Shown here in pieces: positions 1 through 7,822 of a DNA stretch of 64,000 bases (positions are counted from its first letter, which is position 1; each line of letters opens with the position of its first letter). Origin of the DNA: Dehalococcoidia bacterium. Its GTDB lineage: Bacteria > Chloroflexota > Dehalococcoidia > UBA2979. The notes under the pieces are model-generated. The model did no database searches, had not been told where the DNA came from, and worked only from the letters and a program-made list of their open reading frames with translations. The stretch lies in NCBI GenBank assembly GCA_009379925.1, contig WHSU01000003.1:108120-172119 (forward strand), written 5' to 3'. The position numbers and the translations under genes were made by a program.

Positions 1-478
1 AGAGCGCGCGGTTCTGACGGACCTCGACCTCCAGCTCCTTCGAGAGCGCGTTGACGACGGATGCGCCGACGCCGTGGAGGCCACCGGACACCTTGTAGCC
101 ACCGCCACCGAACTTGCCGCCGGCGTGCAGCACGGTCAGGACCGTCTCCACACCCGAAAGACCCGTCTTCTGGACCGTGTCCACCGGGATCCCGCGCCCG
201 TTGTCGCGCACGGAGACGTGACCGTCCGGCTCGATCGTGACCTCGATGAGGTCGCAGACGCCGGCCATCGCTTCGTCGATGGAGTTGTCCACGATCTCGG
301 TGATGAGATGGTGCAGGCCGCGCTGGTCCGTGGAGCCGATGTACATGCCGGGACGGCGCCGGACGGCCTCGAGACCCTCCAGCACTTGGATGTTGGCAGC
401 GGTGTAGTCGCCGGCTCCGTTTGACGCACCCTTCCCCCGGGCGGCGGCGGGAGACTTGGTACGGGGCGTCGTCGTCAT
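1..478 (-). CDS. gyrB: DNA gyrase subunit B, N-terminal part (truncated by window edge)
   Basis: ATP-binding subunit of DNA gyrase, which introduces negative supercoils. About 159 codons are visible; the rest lies left of the window, so the ORF track missed it. The translation shows the GHKL ATPase signatures [17 protein letters not shown], the N-box [10 protein letters not shown] with the Mg-binding Asn, DNGRGIPV, and the glycine-rich lid [15 protein letters not shown]. The ATG at 478 is preceded by a GAGG ribosome site on the minus strand. A Lys/Arg-rich tail of about 20 residues precedes the ATPase domain. The paralogue parE cannot be excluded from this fragment alone. Confidence 0.93.
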   Translation of the reverse strand, partial: MTTTPRTKSPAAARGKGASNGAGDYTAANIQVLEGLEAVRRRPGMYIGSTDQRGLHHLITEIVDNSIDEAMAGVCDLIEVTIEPDGHVSVRDNGRGIPVDTVQKTGLSGVETVLTVLHAGGKFGGGGYKVSGGLHGVGASVVNALSKELEVEVRQNRAL

Positions 479-868
479 GGGACCTCACTCACAAGCGCGT
501 TAATTTCCGGACGTGAAGGGCCCACCGTCGGACCCCGGGTGGGGTAGCGGTGGACGTCGGCTGCCGGGATCGCGGTTCTTCTTCGGTGCGCGCCGAGCCC
601 GGGGAGCGCCGTCCATTTTCCTGCCGGGGCAGCTCGCTCGACACGTTCATATTCTACCACGAAAGCCGCGGTCACGGGTCACTTCGAGGGGCGTATACGG
701 GCAGTGAGTCGTATCCACAGGCCGATGAGTCGCAACAGAGTCCGCTCGTTGCGCGCATCGGACGCAGAGGACATTATGCGCCCGAAATCGTGTGCGGATG
801 GCACTGGATCACTCGCTGATGGCGCCCGAAGCGCCGCTTGCGCGCCGCTCGACACGATCCCGCCTAAA
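479..868. other. Divergent intergenic region gyrB / trmO
   Basis: About 390 bases without a convincing gene. On the minus strand TAGAAT (656-651) is a good -10 for gyrB, but no clear -35 is seen. One DnaA-box-like 9-mer, GTATCCACA, lies at 711-719. Short ORFs here have poor coding character. The region probably holds the divergent promoters. Confidence 0.4.
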
Positions 869-1321
869 ATGGCCGCGATGGAGATGCCCCCGATCACCCT
901 CGACCCCATCGGTGTGGTGGCGAACGGCGAGCACGATGTCGCGCGCGTCGACTGGTCGCGGGTGCGCTCGGAGATCCGGTTGCGGGAGGGCCTCGCCGAG
1001 GCCCTGCTCGGCCTGGAGGACTACTCGCACGTGATCGTCGTGGCGTGGCTGGACCGGATCCCGGACGAGCTGCGCTCGAGGCGGCGCGCCTACCCGTCGG
1101 GCGACGAGCGGCTGCCGCTGCAAGGCGCGCTCGCACTGCGCGGTGCGCGGCCCAACCCGATCGCGGTCACGGTCTGCCGTCTACGGAAGGTGGACGGCGA
1201 CCGCCTGGAGGTCGAGGGCCTCGACCTGGTCGACGGCACGCCGGTCCTCGATGTGAAGCCCTACATCGCGTTCTACGACGCCGTCCCCGAAGCGACGCTG
1301 CCGCGCTGGGCGCGGGGGTAG
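869..1321 (+). CDS. trmO: tRNA (N6-threonylcarbamoyladenosine37-N6)-methyltransferase, TrmO/TsaA family
   Basis: About 150 residues forming the TsaA/TrmO (UPF0066) fold, which uses SAM to methylate t6A37 in tRNA-Thr type substrates. Family features are the N-terminal PIGVV strand, EGLAEALLGLEDYSHVIVVAWLD, the RPNPIAVTVCRL segment that lines the SAM site, and the C-terminal GTPVLDVKPYI motif. The ORF track starts far upstream at 704; the fold begins at MEMPPITLDPIG. The start is therefore ATG 869 or ATG 878. It is monocistronic and divergent from gyrB. The family is clear; the exact tRNA substrate is inferred. Confidence 0.85.
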   Translation: MAAMEMPPITLDPIGVVANGEHDVARVDWSRVRSEIRLREGLAEALLGLEDYSHVIVVAWLDRIPDELRSRRRAYPSGDERLPLQGALALRGARPNPIAVTVCRLRKVDGDRLEVEGLDLVDGTPVLDVKPYIAFYDAVPEATLPRWARG

Positions 1322-1336
1322 CACCCCAGGTCGGTA

Positions 1337-2470
1337 CTACGGGATCAGCGCCCAGTTCTGCCACTCGAAGTCATCGCTGCCCTCGATGCGCGGGGGGAAC
1401 AGCGGCTCGTTGCCGAGTGGTCGTAGACCGCCGGCTGGGCCGGACCACTCGAACTCCGCGATGGTCCCGTCCGCCCGCAGCACCCACACGCTGTCCGCCC
1501 CGACGCCGGGCGCGATGTCGAGTGCGTCGATGCCCGCGTGGCGTGTCTCCCACGTTGCGGGGTCGAACTCGACGAAACCGTGGAGCATGCTGCCGGTCGT
1601 ACTTCGGTAGCCCACGAGGATCCTGCCACTGTCCGTGACGGCATGTGAGAGCAGTTGGAGCGAGTTCGGTGGGAAGATGTGTCCGTCGCGCCGTCCCTCG
1701 CCGGTCACGACCTCAACCTCGCCATCACCCCAGATCGCGCCCAGCGCCCCATCGGCGCCGGCGAATGGGACTCCCGAGCCGGAGACCGACACGCGTTCCA
1801 GCACCTCGCCTTCCCCCGAGACCCGCACCAGCCCGGCGCAGTCCACGATGGCGGTGTTGCCCGGGCCCGGCGTGATGTGGATGTTGCAGCCGTGGACGCC
1901 CTCGACCGGTCGGGGCTCGGAGTCGGGGCGGGCGAGGTCAAGGTGGTGCCACTGGCGATGCTCGCGACGGCTCTCGTCGGCCCAATGGCGGAAGTAGAAG
2001 AAGGTCCCTTCGTCGCCGGAGAGGCCGACGAAGCCCGGCCAGTAGAACTTGTAGCTGCCACGGTTCGGAATCGCCGTTTCGCGCACGAGCTCCACGCCCT
2101 CGGAGAGGTCGAAGACCAGCAGGCGCGACTCCGCGAGACCGCGGTCATCTGACCGCGGCCGGTCCGCGACGAGCAATTGCTGAGCGGAGGGTCGCCGGAC
2201 GGCCATGGGGTCGCCCGAGGTATAGATGGTTGCCATCCGCTCGCCGGTCCTCGGGTAAAGAAGCACGAGCTGGCCCTGGGCCTCGCCGTCCGCGTGGTCG
2301 CTGATCGCGATCACGAAGTGTGCGTACTCGTAGTCATCGGTTACTTCGATGTCCCACCCGCGCCCGGACGCGCTGCCGAGGCCAGCGTTCGAGCCAAGCG
2401 CGAACGCAGGCAGAGCGACGCCCGCGAGCAGAAGGAGGCCGAGGGTGAAGCGCGTCCAGCTCATCTGCAT
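1337..2470 (-). CDS. Exported protein of unknown function, possibly beta-propeller
   Basis: About 377 residues. The N-terminus is a Sec-type signal peptide: a charged start, a hydrophobic LGLLLLAGVALPAFA core and an ALG cleavage region. The start is taken at MQMSW rather than the upstream MLGW. The body has repeated short strands with Trp/Gly/Asp motifs (SGDEGTFFYF, VWVLRADGTI), as in WD-like or sortilin-like propellers. No catalytic motif is recognised. It is probably released outside the membrane. Its 3' end converges on trmO. Function unknown. Confidence 0.65.
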   Translation of the reverse strand: MQMSWTRFTLGLLLLAGVALPAFALGSNAGLGSASGRGWDIEVTDDYEYAHFVIAISDHADGEAQGQLVLLYPRTGERMATIYTSGDPMAVRRPSAQQLLVADRPRSDDRGLAESRLLVFDLSEGVELVRETAIPNRGSYKFYWPGFVGLSGDEGTFFYFRHWADESRREHRQWHHLDLARPDSEPRPVEGVHGCNIHITPGPGNTAIVDCAGLVRVSGEGEVLERVSVSGSGVPFAGADGALGAIWGDGEVEVVTGEGRRDGHIFPPNSLQLLSHAVTDSGRILVGYRSTTGSMLHGFVEFDPATWETRHAGIDALDIAPGVGADSVWVLRADGTIAEFEWSGPAGGLRPLGNEPLFPPRIEGSDDFEWQNWALIP

Positions 2471-2554
2471 CGTCCACCCCAGCACCTGACGGCGGGTTGT
2501 CCTACGGTTACACCGGAGCCGCGACGGTGGTTCCCGATCACTGGGGAGCGCCCC

Positions 2555-3337
2555 GTGCCACCATCCGGACGCCGGCTGCAGACAGGCGACACCGGCCGCG
2601 ACGGCCGGGCGCCGTCACCGGTACGGCGGCCGCCCACGCGCCGCCAGCTCGATGCCGTCTACCGCGCGCTGCTGGAAATGCACGGCGCCCAGCAGTGGTG
2701 GCCGACGGCGTCCGAGGACGACGAGGCGGCGCGACTGGAGATTTGCTTCGGCGCGATCCTCACCCAGAACACCTCATGGCGAGGCGCCGCCGCGGCCCTC
2801 GAGAACCTGCAGGCGGCGGACGCGTTGTCGGCGCAGGCGGTGCTGGAGCTGCCGCACGACGTGCTGGGCGAGCTGGTGCGGCCGTCCGGGCACTACAACG
2901 TGAAGGCGCGCAAGCTCCAGGAGTTCGCGCGCGTGGTCGTCGAGGAGTGCGGGGGCGTCCTCGACACCCTGCTCGACGGCGAGACGGACGAGATCCGCGC
3001 GCGGCTCCTCGAGATCTGGGGTGTGGGGCCCGAGACCGCAGACGCGATCACCCTCTACGCCGCGCGCCAGCCTACGTTCGTCGTCGACGCCTACTCCTAC
3101 CGCCTCTTCGAGCGCCTGGACCTCGCCCCGGGCGAGCGGAAGTACGACCTCTACCGGACCTTCCTCCTGGACCGCATCGGTCCGGACGTGTGGCGCCTCA
3201 ACGAATGGCACGCACTCATCGTCCGCCACGGCCAGGGCATCTGCCGCCGCACCGCCCCTCGATGCGACGAGTGCACGCTGCTCCCTCGATGCCCGTTCGG
3301 GCGGCGCGAGGTGGGGCTGGACGGACGCGGGCTGTAA
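2555..3337 (+). CDS. Endonuclease III-related DNA glycosylase (HhH-GPD, 4Fe-4S)
   Basis: Base-excision DNA glycosylase related to EndoIII (COG2231-like), about 260 residues. It shows the ILTQNT segment, the helix-hairpin-helix LEIWGVGPETADAI, the catalytic Asp in FVVDAYSYRLF, and a C-terminal cluster-binding pattern C-x6-C-x2-C-x5-C. In EndoIII the HhH carries a catalytic Lys (GxGxKTA); here that position is Glu (GPETA). This suggests a monofunctional glycosylase without lyase activity. The ORF track begins inside the opposite-strand gene. I choose GTG 2555, which has GGGGAG seven bases upstream. Confidence 0.87.
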   Translation: MPPSGRRLQTGDTGRDGRAPSPVRRPPTRRQLDAVYRALLEMHGAQQWWPTASEDDEAARLEICFGAILTQNTSWRGAAAALENLQAADALSAQAVLELPHDVLGELVRPSGHYNVKARKLQEFARVVVEECGGVLDTLLDGETDEIRARLLEIWGVGPETADAITLYAARQPTFVVDAYSYRLFERLDLAPGERKYDLYRTFLLDRIGPDVWRLNEWHALIVRHGQGICRRTAPRCDECTLLPRCPFGRREVGLDGRGL

Positions 3338-3342
3338 CCGGC

Positions 3343-3451
3343 GTTTCAACTCGGCGAGTCAGATGATACTGAGAGTGGATTGAGTATCAAATGACGGGGT
3401 GAGATGATACGGAGAGCACACGCCGTATCATCTGGCGCGAGCAGTTGAAAC
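3343..3451. promoter_or_regulatory. Operator array of two GATGATAC palindromes before fic
   Basis: Four half-sites related to GATGATAC occur in about 75 bases. Palindrome 1 is TGATACT (3364-3370) with AGTATCA (3383-3389). Palindrome 2 is AGATGATACGG (3402-3412) with CCGTATCATCT (3423-3433), perfect over 11 bp with a 10-base spacer. An outer inverted repeat flanks both: GTTTCAACT (3343-3351) and AGTTGAAAC (3443-3451), each 8 bases from the adjoining CAGATGATAC/GTATCATCTG. The array ends 14 bases before the fic start, so it probably binds a repressor of fic. Confidence 0.6.
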
Positions 3452-3464
3452 TCGAGGCACGTCG

Positions 3465-4607
3465 ATGCGACCCGAGGACTTCGCGGACAGCCCCACCGGG
3501 CGGGTCGTGCCACTCGCGGGCGGCGCCTGCGCCTACGTACCGCACCCGTTGCCCGAGGAGATCGCGTTCGACCAGCGGCTCGTTGCCAGTCTGGATCGGG
3601 CCTCCCGTTCGCTCTCGGTGCTCGCGGGTATCGGCGAGACGCTCCCGGATGTTGGCCTGCTCGTCCGGCCCTTCCTGCGCCGGGAGGCTGTGCTCTCGTC
3701 TCGCATCGAGGGCACGCAGGCATCGCTGACGGACCTGTTCGCGTACGAGGCGGCGGGGCGCAGCGACGTGGCGGACAGCGCAGAGGTCGCCAACTACGTG
3801 CGCGCGCTCGATCGAGGGCATGGTCTGCTGTCCGAACTGCCGCTCGTCATGCGCACCGTGCACCAGGTGCATGGCGTACTGATGGACGGCGTGCGCGGAC
3901 ACGACCGCCGCCCGGGTGAGCTTCGAGACCGCCAGGTCTGGATCGGGCGGGCCGGGACACCGATGACCGCTGCCCGCTTCGTGCCCCCACCGCCCTCGAT
4001 GCTGCCGGACCTGCTGAGGGACTGGGAGCGTTTCGTCAACGCCGACATGGACATGCCGCCGCTGGTGCAGTGCGCACTGATGCACTACCAGTTCGAGACC
4101 ATCCACCCGTACCTAGATGGCAATGGGCGCGTGGGCCGGCTACTGATCACGCTGTTCCTGATCGCGCGGGGTGTCCTGCCGGCGCCGCTGCTGTACCTCA
4201 GCGCGTCATTCGAGCGCCGACGCACCGAGTACTACGACCACTTGCTGGCAGTCAGCCGCGGCGGCGACTGGCGGCCCTGGCTGGAGTTCTTCCTGGAGGG
4301 CGTGCGCGAGCAGGCGGACGACGCCCTGGCGCGCTCGCGGATGCTCCGCACGCTGCACGAGGAGTACCGATTGCGGCTGCAGGAGCAGCGCGAGACCGCG
4401 AACGCGTTCGTGCTGCTCGATGAGCTATTCGCTCGGCCTATCGTCTCGCGCAGCCAGGTGGCGGAGGTGCTGTCGATGACGGCCGCGGGCGCCCGGCGCA
4501 TCCTCGACCGGTTCGAACGGGCCGGCATCGTCGTCCCGCTGGAGGGGACGTGGCCGCAGCTGTTCGCGGCAACCGAGGTGCTCGAGCTGCTGGAGGCGCC
4601 GTCGTGA
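3465..4607 (+). CDS. Fic family protein with N-terminal inhibitory motif and C-terminal winged helix
   Basis: 380 residues. The catalytic FIC motif is HPYLDGNGRVGRLL (HPFx[D/E]GNGRxxR type), used to transfer AMP from ATP to a target hydroxyl. An N-terminal helix has SSRIEGT, matching the class II (S/T)xxxE(G/N) inhibitory motif whose Glu blocks ATP gamma-phosphate binding. The last 90 residues (SRSQVAEVLSMTAAGARRILDRFERAG) look like a winged-helix DNA-binding domain, so the protein may bind the palindromic array just upstream. It overlaps the next gene by 4 bp (GTGA). Target protein unknown. Confidence 0.9.
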   Translation: MRPEDFADSPTGRVVPLAGGACAYVPHPLPEEIAFDQRLVASLDRASRSLSVLAGIGETLPDVGLLVRPFLRREAVLSSRIEGTQASLTDLFAYEAAGRSDVADSAEVANYVRALDRGHGLLSELPLVMRTVHQVHGVLMDGVRGHDRRPGELRDRQVWIGRAGTPMTAARFVPPPPSMLPDLLRDWERFVNADMDMPPLVQCALMHYQFETIHPYLDGNGRVGRLLITLFLIARGVLPAPLLYLSASFERRRTEYYDHLLAVSRGGDWRPWLEFFLEGVREQADDALARSRMLRTLHEEYRLRLQEQRETANAFVLLDELFARPIVSRSQVAEVLSMTAAGARRILDRFERAGIVVPLEGTWPQLFAATEVLELLEAPS

Positions 4608-4837
4608 CCAGCCAGCCGCCCGAGCAGCGCAAGCGCCCGCCTGGCTCACGCACGGCCGTTGGCTTCGCCGCCGCGGTCCTGCTCGGCGTGATGGTGGGGA
4701 TGTTCTTCGAGCCCTCGCTCGGAGCGTGGTCGGTGCTGATCGGTGTTGCCGTCGCCATGGTGGCTGACCGGGTGATGCGCTGGCGCGCCCGCCGTCAGGC
4801 GGACCGGGAGGCGGCCGGGCGACGCCGCGAGCGTTAG
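4604..4837 (+). CDS. Small membrane protein, two TM segments
   Basis: 77 residues starting at GTG 4604, overlapping the fic stop codon as GTGA, so translation is probably coupled. Two hydrophobic segments (AVGFAAAVLLGVMVGMFF and SVLIGVAVAMVADRV) are followed by a very basic tail (RWRARRQADREAAGRRRER). No family is recognised. Coupling to fic makes it a candidate partner or immunity-like factor, but that is speculation. Confidence 0.55.
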   Translation: MTSQPPEQRKRPPGSRTAVGFAAAVLLGVMVGMFFEPSLGAWSVLIGVAVAMVADRVMRWRARRQADREAAGRRRER

Positions 4838-4907
4838 CGCGGTCACATCGAGGGCCGCAAGCGACTGCTCCTTGCCGCCTGCCGGGCCGCATCCGAGACT
4901 GACAGGC

Positions 4908-5996
4908 ATGGAACTCGGCATCATCGGCCAGGCGCGGAGCGGGAAGACGTCGCTGTTCAACGCGGTCACGCGGGGGCAGGCGCAGGTTGGCGCGTACTCT
5001 TCGCGCAACGAGCCAAACGTCGGCGTGGTCCACGTGCCGGACCCTCGAGTGGACGCGCTGGCCGACGTGTTCAAGCCGAAGAAGAAGACCTACGCCGAGA
5101 TCCGCTGGGTGGACTTCCCCGTCGCTGGCTTCGGGCCGGAGGGTCCTGGCGCGGCGTTCATCGCCGACCTGGCGAAGATGGACGCGCTGGTCCACGTCGT
5201 GCGGGTCTTCGAGGACCCCTCGGTGCCGCACGAGGAGGGGAGCGTCGACGCCCATCGCGACCTCGAGGCGCTCGAGCTGGAGTTGACCTTCGCCGACCTC
5301 GCGCTCATCGAGCGGCGCATCAGCCGCATCGACTCCGAGATGCGGTCGATCAAGGCGGCCGAGCGCGCAGCCCTCGAGCGGCAGCGCGACCTGATGCAGC
5401 GCATGCAGGCGCACCTAGAGTCCGGCCGCGGGCTGCGCTCCTTTGAGGCGTCCGACGATGAGCGCGAGTTGCGGCACTACCAGTTCGTGACGCGACGCCC
5501 CGAGCTGATCGTCGTGAACATCGGGGAGGGCGACCTCGACCGCGTCGCGGACATCGAGGCCGAGTTCCGCGAGCGCTACGGTGCGCCGTCCGTCATGGTC
5601 ACCCCGTTGTCCGCGAAGGTGGAGGCCGAACTGGCGCAGATGGACCCGGAGGAGGCCGCCGAGTTCCGCGCCGACCTAGGGCTGGCGGCGGAGTCGCCGC
5701 TGGACCGCGCGATCGTGACGGCGTACGAGCTGCTGGGGCTGCAGTCGTTCCTGACCGCTGGCGATGACGAATGTCGCGCGTGGACGGTCCGTCGAGGCGC
5801 CACCGCACCGGAGGCAGCCGGCAAGATCCACACCGACCTGGAGCGCGGTTTCATCCGCGCCGAGGTGGCGAACTGGCAGGACATGGTCTCGGCGGGCTCG
5901 ATGCCGGAACTGAAAAAGCGTGGCCAACTCCGCACCGAGGGCAAGGCGTACGTGGTGCAGGACGGCGACGTCCTGAACATCCTCTTCAACGTCTAG
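4908..5996 (+). CDS. ychF: Redox-regulated ATPase/GTPase YchF (OLA1 family)
   Basis: About 362 residues. Obg-like P-loop NTPase that associates with ribosomes and usually prefers ATP. It shows the P-loop GQARSGKTSLFNAVT, the NVGVVHVPDPRVDAL segment typical of YchF, a coiled-coil insert (residues about 130-190), and a C-terminal TGS/DUF933 domain (AAGKIHTDLERGFIRAEV, ending GDVLNILFNV). The start is ATG 4908 (MELGIIG); the longer ORF adds a non-conserved extension. Length and end match the family. Confidence 0.92.
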   Translation: MELGIIGQARSGKTSLFNAVTRGQAQVGAYSSRNEPNVGVVHVPDPRVDALADVFKPKKKTYAEIRWVDFPVAGFGPEGPGAAFIADLAKMDALVHVVRVFEDPSVPHEEGSVDAHRDLEALELELTFADLALIERRISRIDSEMRSIKAAERAALERQRDLMQRMQAHLESGRGLRSFEASDDERELRHYQFVTRRPELIVVNIGEGDLDRVADIEAEFRERYGAPSVMVTPLSAKVEAELAQMDPEEAAEFRADLGLAAESPLDRAIVTAYELLGLQSFLTAGDDECRAWTVRRGATAPEAAGKIHTDLERGFIRAEVANWQDMVSAGSMPELKKRGQLRTEGKAYVVQDGDVLNILFNV

Positions 5997-6115
5997 CCTC
6001 GAGGGCCGCGCGCCTTGTCCTGAGCACAATCGTCCAGCGCGCCGGGAGCCGTCGGGCGTATGATCCCGCCGGGCGCGATGCCCGCGGGTGGAGCGGCAAC
6101 TTGGGCGAGTCAAAC

Positions 6116-6958
6116 GTGCGTGCGCGCATCTTCGAGGCGATCGAGTCAGCGCTCGCCTGGGGCGACCCGGTCGTGGTCGCCACGGTGACGCATCCCGGTG
6201 ACCCACCGCTTGCGGAGCCCGGCGCGAAGCTCCTCGTGCCGCGCGACGGCGAGGTGGCAGGCGACCTGGGCGGTGGCGCGCTCGACGCGCGGGTGGTGGA
6301 AGCCGCGCGCGAGGTCTTTGAGGCCTTCCCCCGCGTATCCGTGCAGACGCTCTACTTCTCGGGAGATGCCGCCGTCGCGCGCCCTCACATGGCCGGCGAG
6401 GGCGACGCGCGGGTGATGCTGCAACTGTTTGAGGCGCCCGCACGGCTCGTCGTCGTTGGTGGTGGCCACGTTGGCCTCGCGCTCGCGTCGGTCGGCGAGT
6501 TGCTGGGGTACGCCATCACCGTGATCGACGACCGCGAACCGTTTGCCAACCGCGAGCGCTTCCCGATGGCGGAAGAGGTCTTGTGCGGGGATGTGGGCGA
6601 AGCGGTCGCGGGACTGGCGTTGGGCGCCGGTGACTACGTGGTGCTCGTCTCTCGTGGGCACAAGCAGGACGAGGACGCGCTGCGGCGCGCGGTCGGCCGG
6701 GGCGCCGCCTACGTAGGCATGATCGGTAGCCGCCGGCGCACCGCCACGGTGCTACAGCACCTGCTGTCGGAGGGCTTCGCGGTAGAGGATCTGGATGCGG
6801 TGGCGACGCCCATCGGGCTCGATATCGGCGCCGAGACCCCGGAAGAGATCGCCGTCGCGGTCTTCGCGGAGATCACCATGCTGCGGCGGGGAGGGACTGG
6901 CAGGCGGATGCGGGAGCAGCGCGCTGCTCTCAGCGGTGAATCACGCCGAATGCTCTAG
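6116..6958 (+). CDS. XdhC/CoxI family protein, full length
   Basis: About 280 residues. XdhC-type factors sulfurate or insert molybdenum cofactor into xanthine dehydrogenase/CO dehydrogenase-like hydroxylases. The N-terminal XdhC_CoxI domain (VVVATVTHPGDPP, GGGALD) is somewhat degenerate. The C-terminal Rossmann domain is well kept: LVVVGGGHVGLALASVGELLGY, VIDDREPFANRERFP, YVGMIGSRRR, and PIGLDIGAETPEEIAVAVFAEI. Start GTG 6116 is preferred; TTG 6101 is an in-frame alternative. No molybdenum hydroxylase lies in the window. A second, truncated XdhC domain gene follows after a long leader. Confidence 0.85.
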   Translation: MRARIFEAIESALAWGDPVVVATVTHPGDPPLAEPGAKLLVPRDGEVAGDLGGGALDARVVEAAREVFEAFPRVSVQTLYFSGDAAVARPHMAGEGDARVMLQLFEAPARLVVVGGGHVGLALASVGELLGYAITVIDDREPFANRERFPMAEEVLCGDVGEAVAGLALGAGDYVVLVSRGHKQDEDALRRAVGRGAAYVGMIGSRRRTATVLQHLLSEGFAVEDLDAVATPIGLDIGAETPEEIAVAVFAEITMLRRGGTGRRMREQRAALSGESRRML

Positions 6959-6989
6959 AATCCGCGTTTCGGCTGTCACCAGGCTTCAC

Positions 6990-7328
6990 ATGGCGGGGTT
7001 TGGGGCTGTGCTATCATGGCGACAAGCGGCGGCAGCCCGCATCCCCTGAAGAGAGCGAGCTGCAAGCCCCGCGACCTGACGCGGTCGCGTACCGAGTTGC
7101 CAGTTCCCTCTGGGGCACGGGGGCCGAGAAATCGGCCCTCGTGCTTGTCTTGCCCGCTCTGCCGGCGCTCGGCTCCCCAGGGTGGGTCGCCGGAGTCTCT
7201 GCGCAGCGACCGGTCGCGCCGTACAAGGGAGATACGAGTGGGATCCCAGTCCGGATCTCTCCTCGTTCGAGTATGATGACTTCGATACCCCGCCGCGCTT
7301 GAAAGCGGGCGTCAGGACGGGAAGCGGC
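6990..7328 (+). other. Long structured 5' leader upstream of the small XdhC gene
   Basis: About 370 bases without a normal gene. A possible -10 (TATCAT, 7012-7017) begins it. A 13-bp stem capped by a GAAA tetraloop lies at 7115-7144 (GCACGGGGGCCGA / TCGGCCCTCGTGC). GCGACCGGTCGC (about 7205-7216) is self-complementary and also competes with an earlier GGTCGC. A strong AAGGGAG ribosome site precedes a 12-codon ORF (GTG 7238-7276) that overlaps a 9-codon ORF (ATG 7273-7302). It looks like an attenuator or cis-regulatory RNA. I cannot assign it to a known class. Confidence 0.35.
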
Positions 7329-7643
7329 ATGGACATCGAACTGCTTCGGGAGATCCGCCAGGCGGCCGCCGAGGGCGAGGCGCGCGTACTCGCCACGGTG
7401 TCGACGGTGCGCGGCTCCACACCTCGGAGCCCCGGCGCCACCATGTTGCTGCGCCCGGACGGCACCTTCCGCGGCACGATCGGCGGCGGGTGTGGCGAGG
7501 CCGAGGTCTGGCAGGAGGCCATGGAGACGATGGCCGACGGACACCCTCGGACCGTGGTGGTCGACCTCACCGAGCCGACCGATGGCGAAGACAAGATCTG
7601 TGGCGGCGTGATGGAAGTCTTCGTGGAGCGCGTCAGCTCCTAG
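7329..7643 (+). CDS. Stand-alone XdhC N-terminal domain protein
   Basis: 104 residues covering only the XdhC_CoxI domain: LATVSTVRGSTPRSPGATMLL and GTIGGGCGEAEVW, which match the family better than the full-length copy at 6116 does. The Rossmann domain is absent. Such short forms pair with full-length partners in some genomes. The start is ATG 7329; the ORF extends upstream to 7182 in frame through the leader, but the family begins at MDIELL. Probable role in molybdenum cofactor handling. Confidence 0.75.
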   Translation: MDIELLREIRQAAAEGEARVLATVSTVRGSTPRSPGATMLLRPDGTFRGTIGGGCGEAEVWQEAMETMADGHPRTVVVDLTEPTDGEDKICGGVMEVFVERVSS

Positions 7644-7822
7644 TACCTTCCACCGGCACAGGCCCCGGCCGCTGGCCCCCACGATTGTCCCGCACGGAGT
7701 AGGGCATCGCCCGACACCCGGACGGTTGCCGGGCTGTTATATTCGCGGCGGCGCTCCGGATCTGCTCCCAGGTCATCGAGGCGCCACCACCCGGCGCCCA
7801 GTCTCCCCGGAGCACACCGCGC

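Noticed and set aside
475-675. 66-residue ORF ending at the gyrB start with ATGA overlap
   Set aside because: No family likeness, biased composition, and it covers the likely gyrB -10.
711-719. Single DnaA-box-like 9-mer near gyrB, possible oriC
   Set aside because: Only one box, no AT-rich unwinding region, and no dnaA or dnaN seen.
7011-7240. T-box riboswitch before the small XdhC gene
   Set aside because: AGAGAG and GGGTGG look alike, but the ACCGCG part of the T-box core and the specifier architecture are absent, and the gene is unrelated to amino acids.
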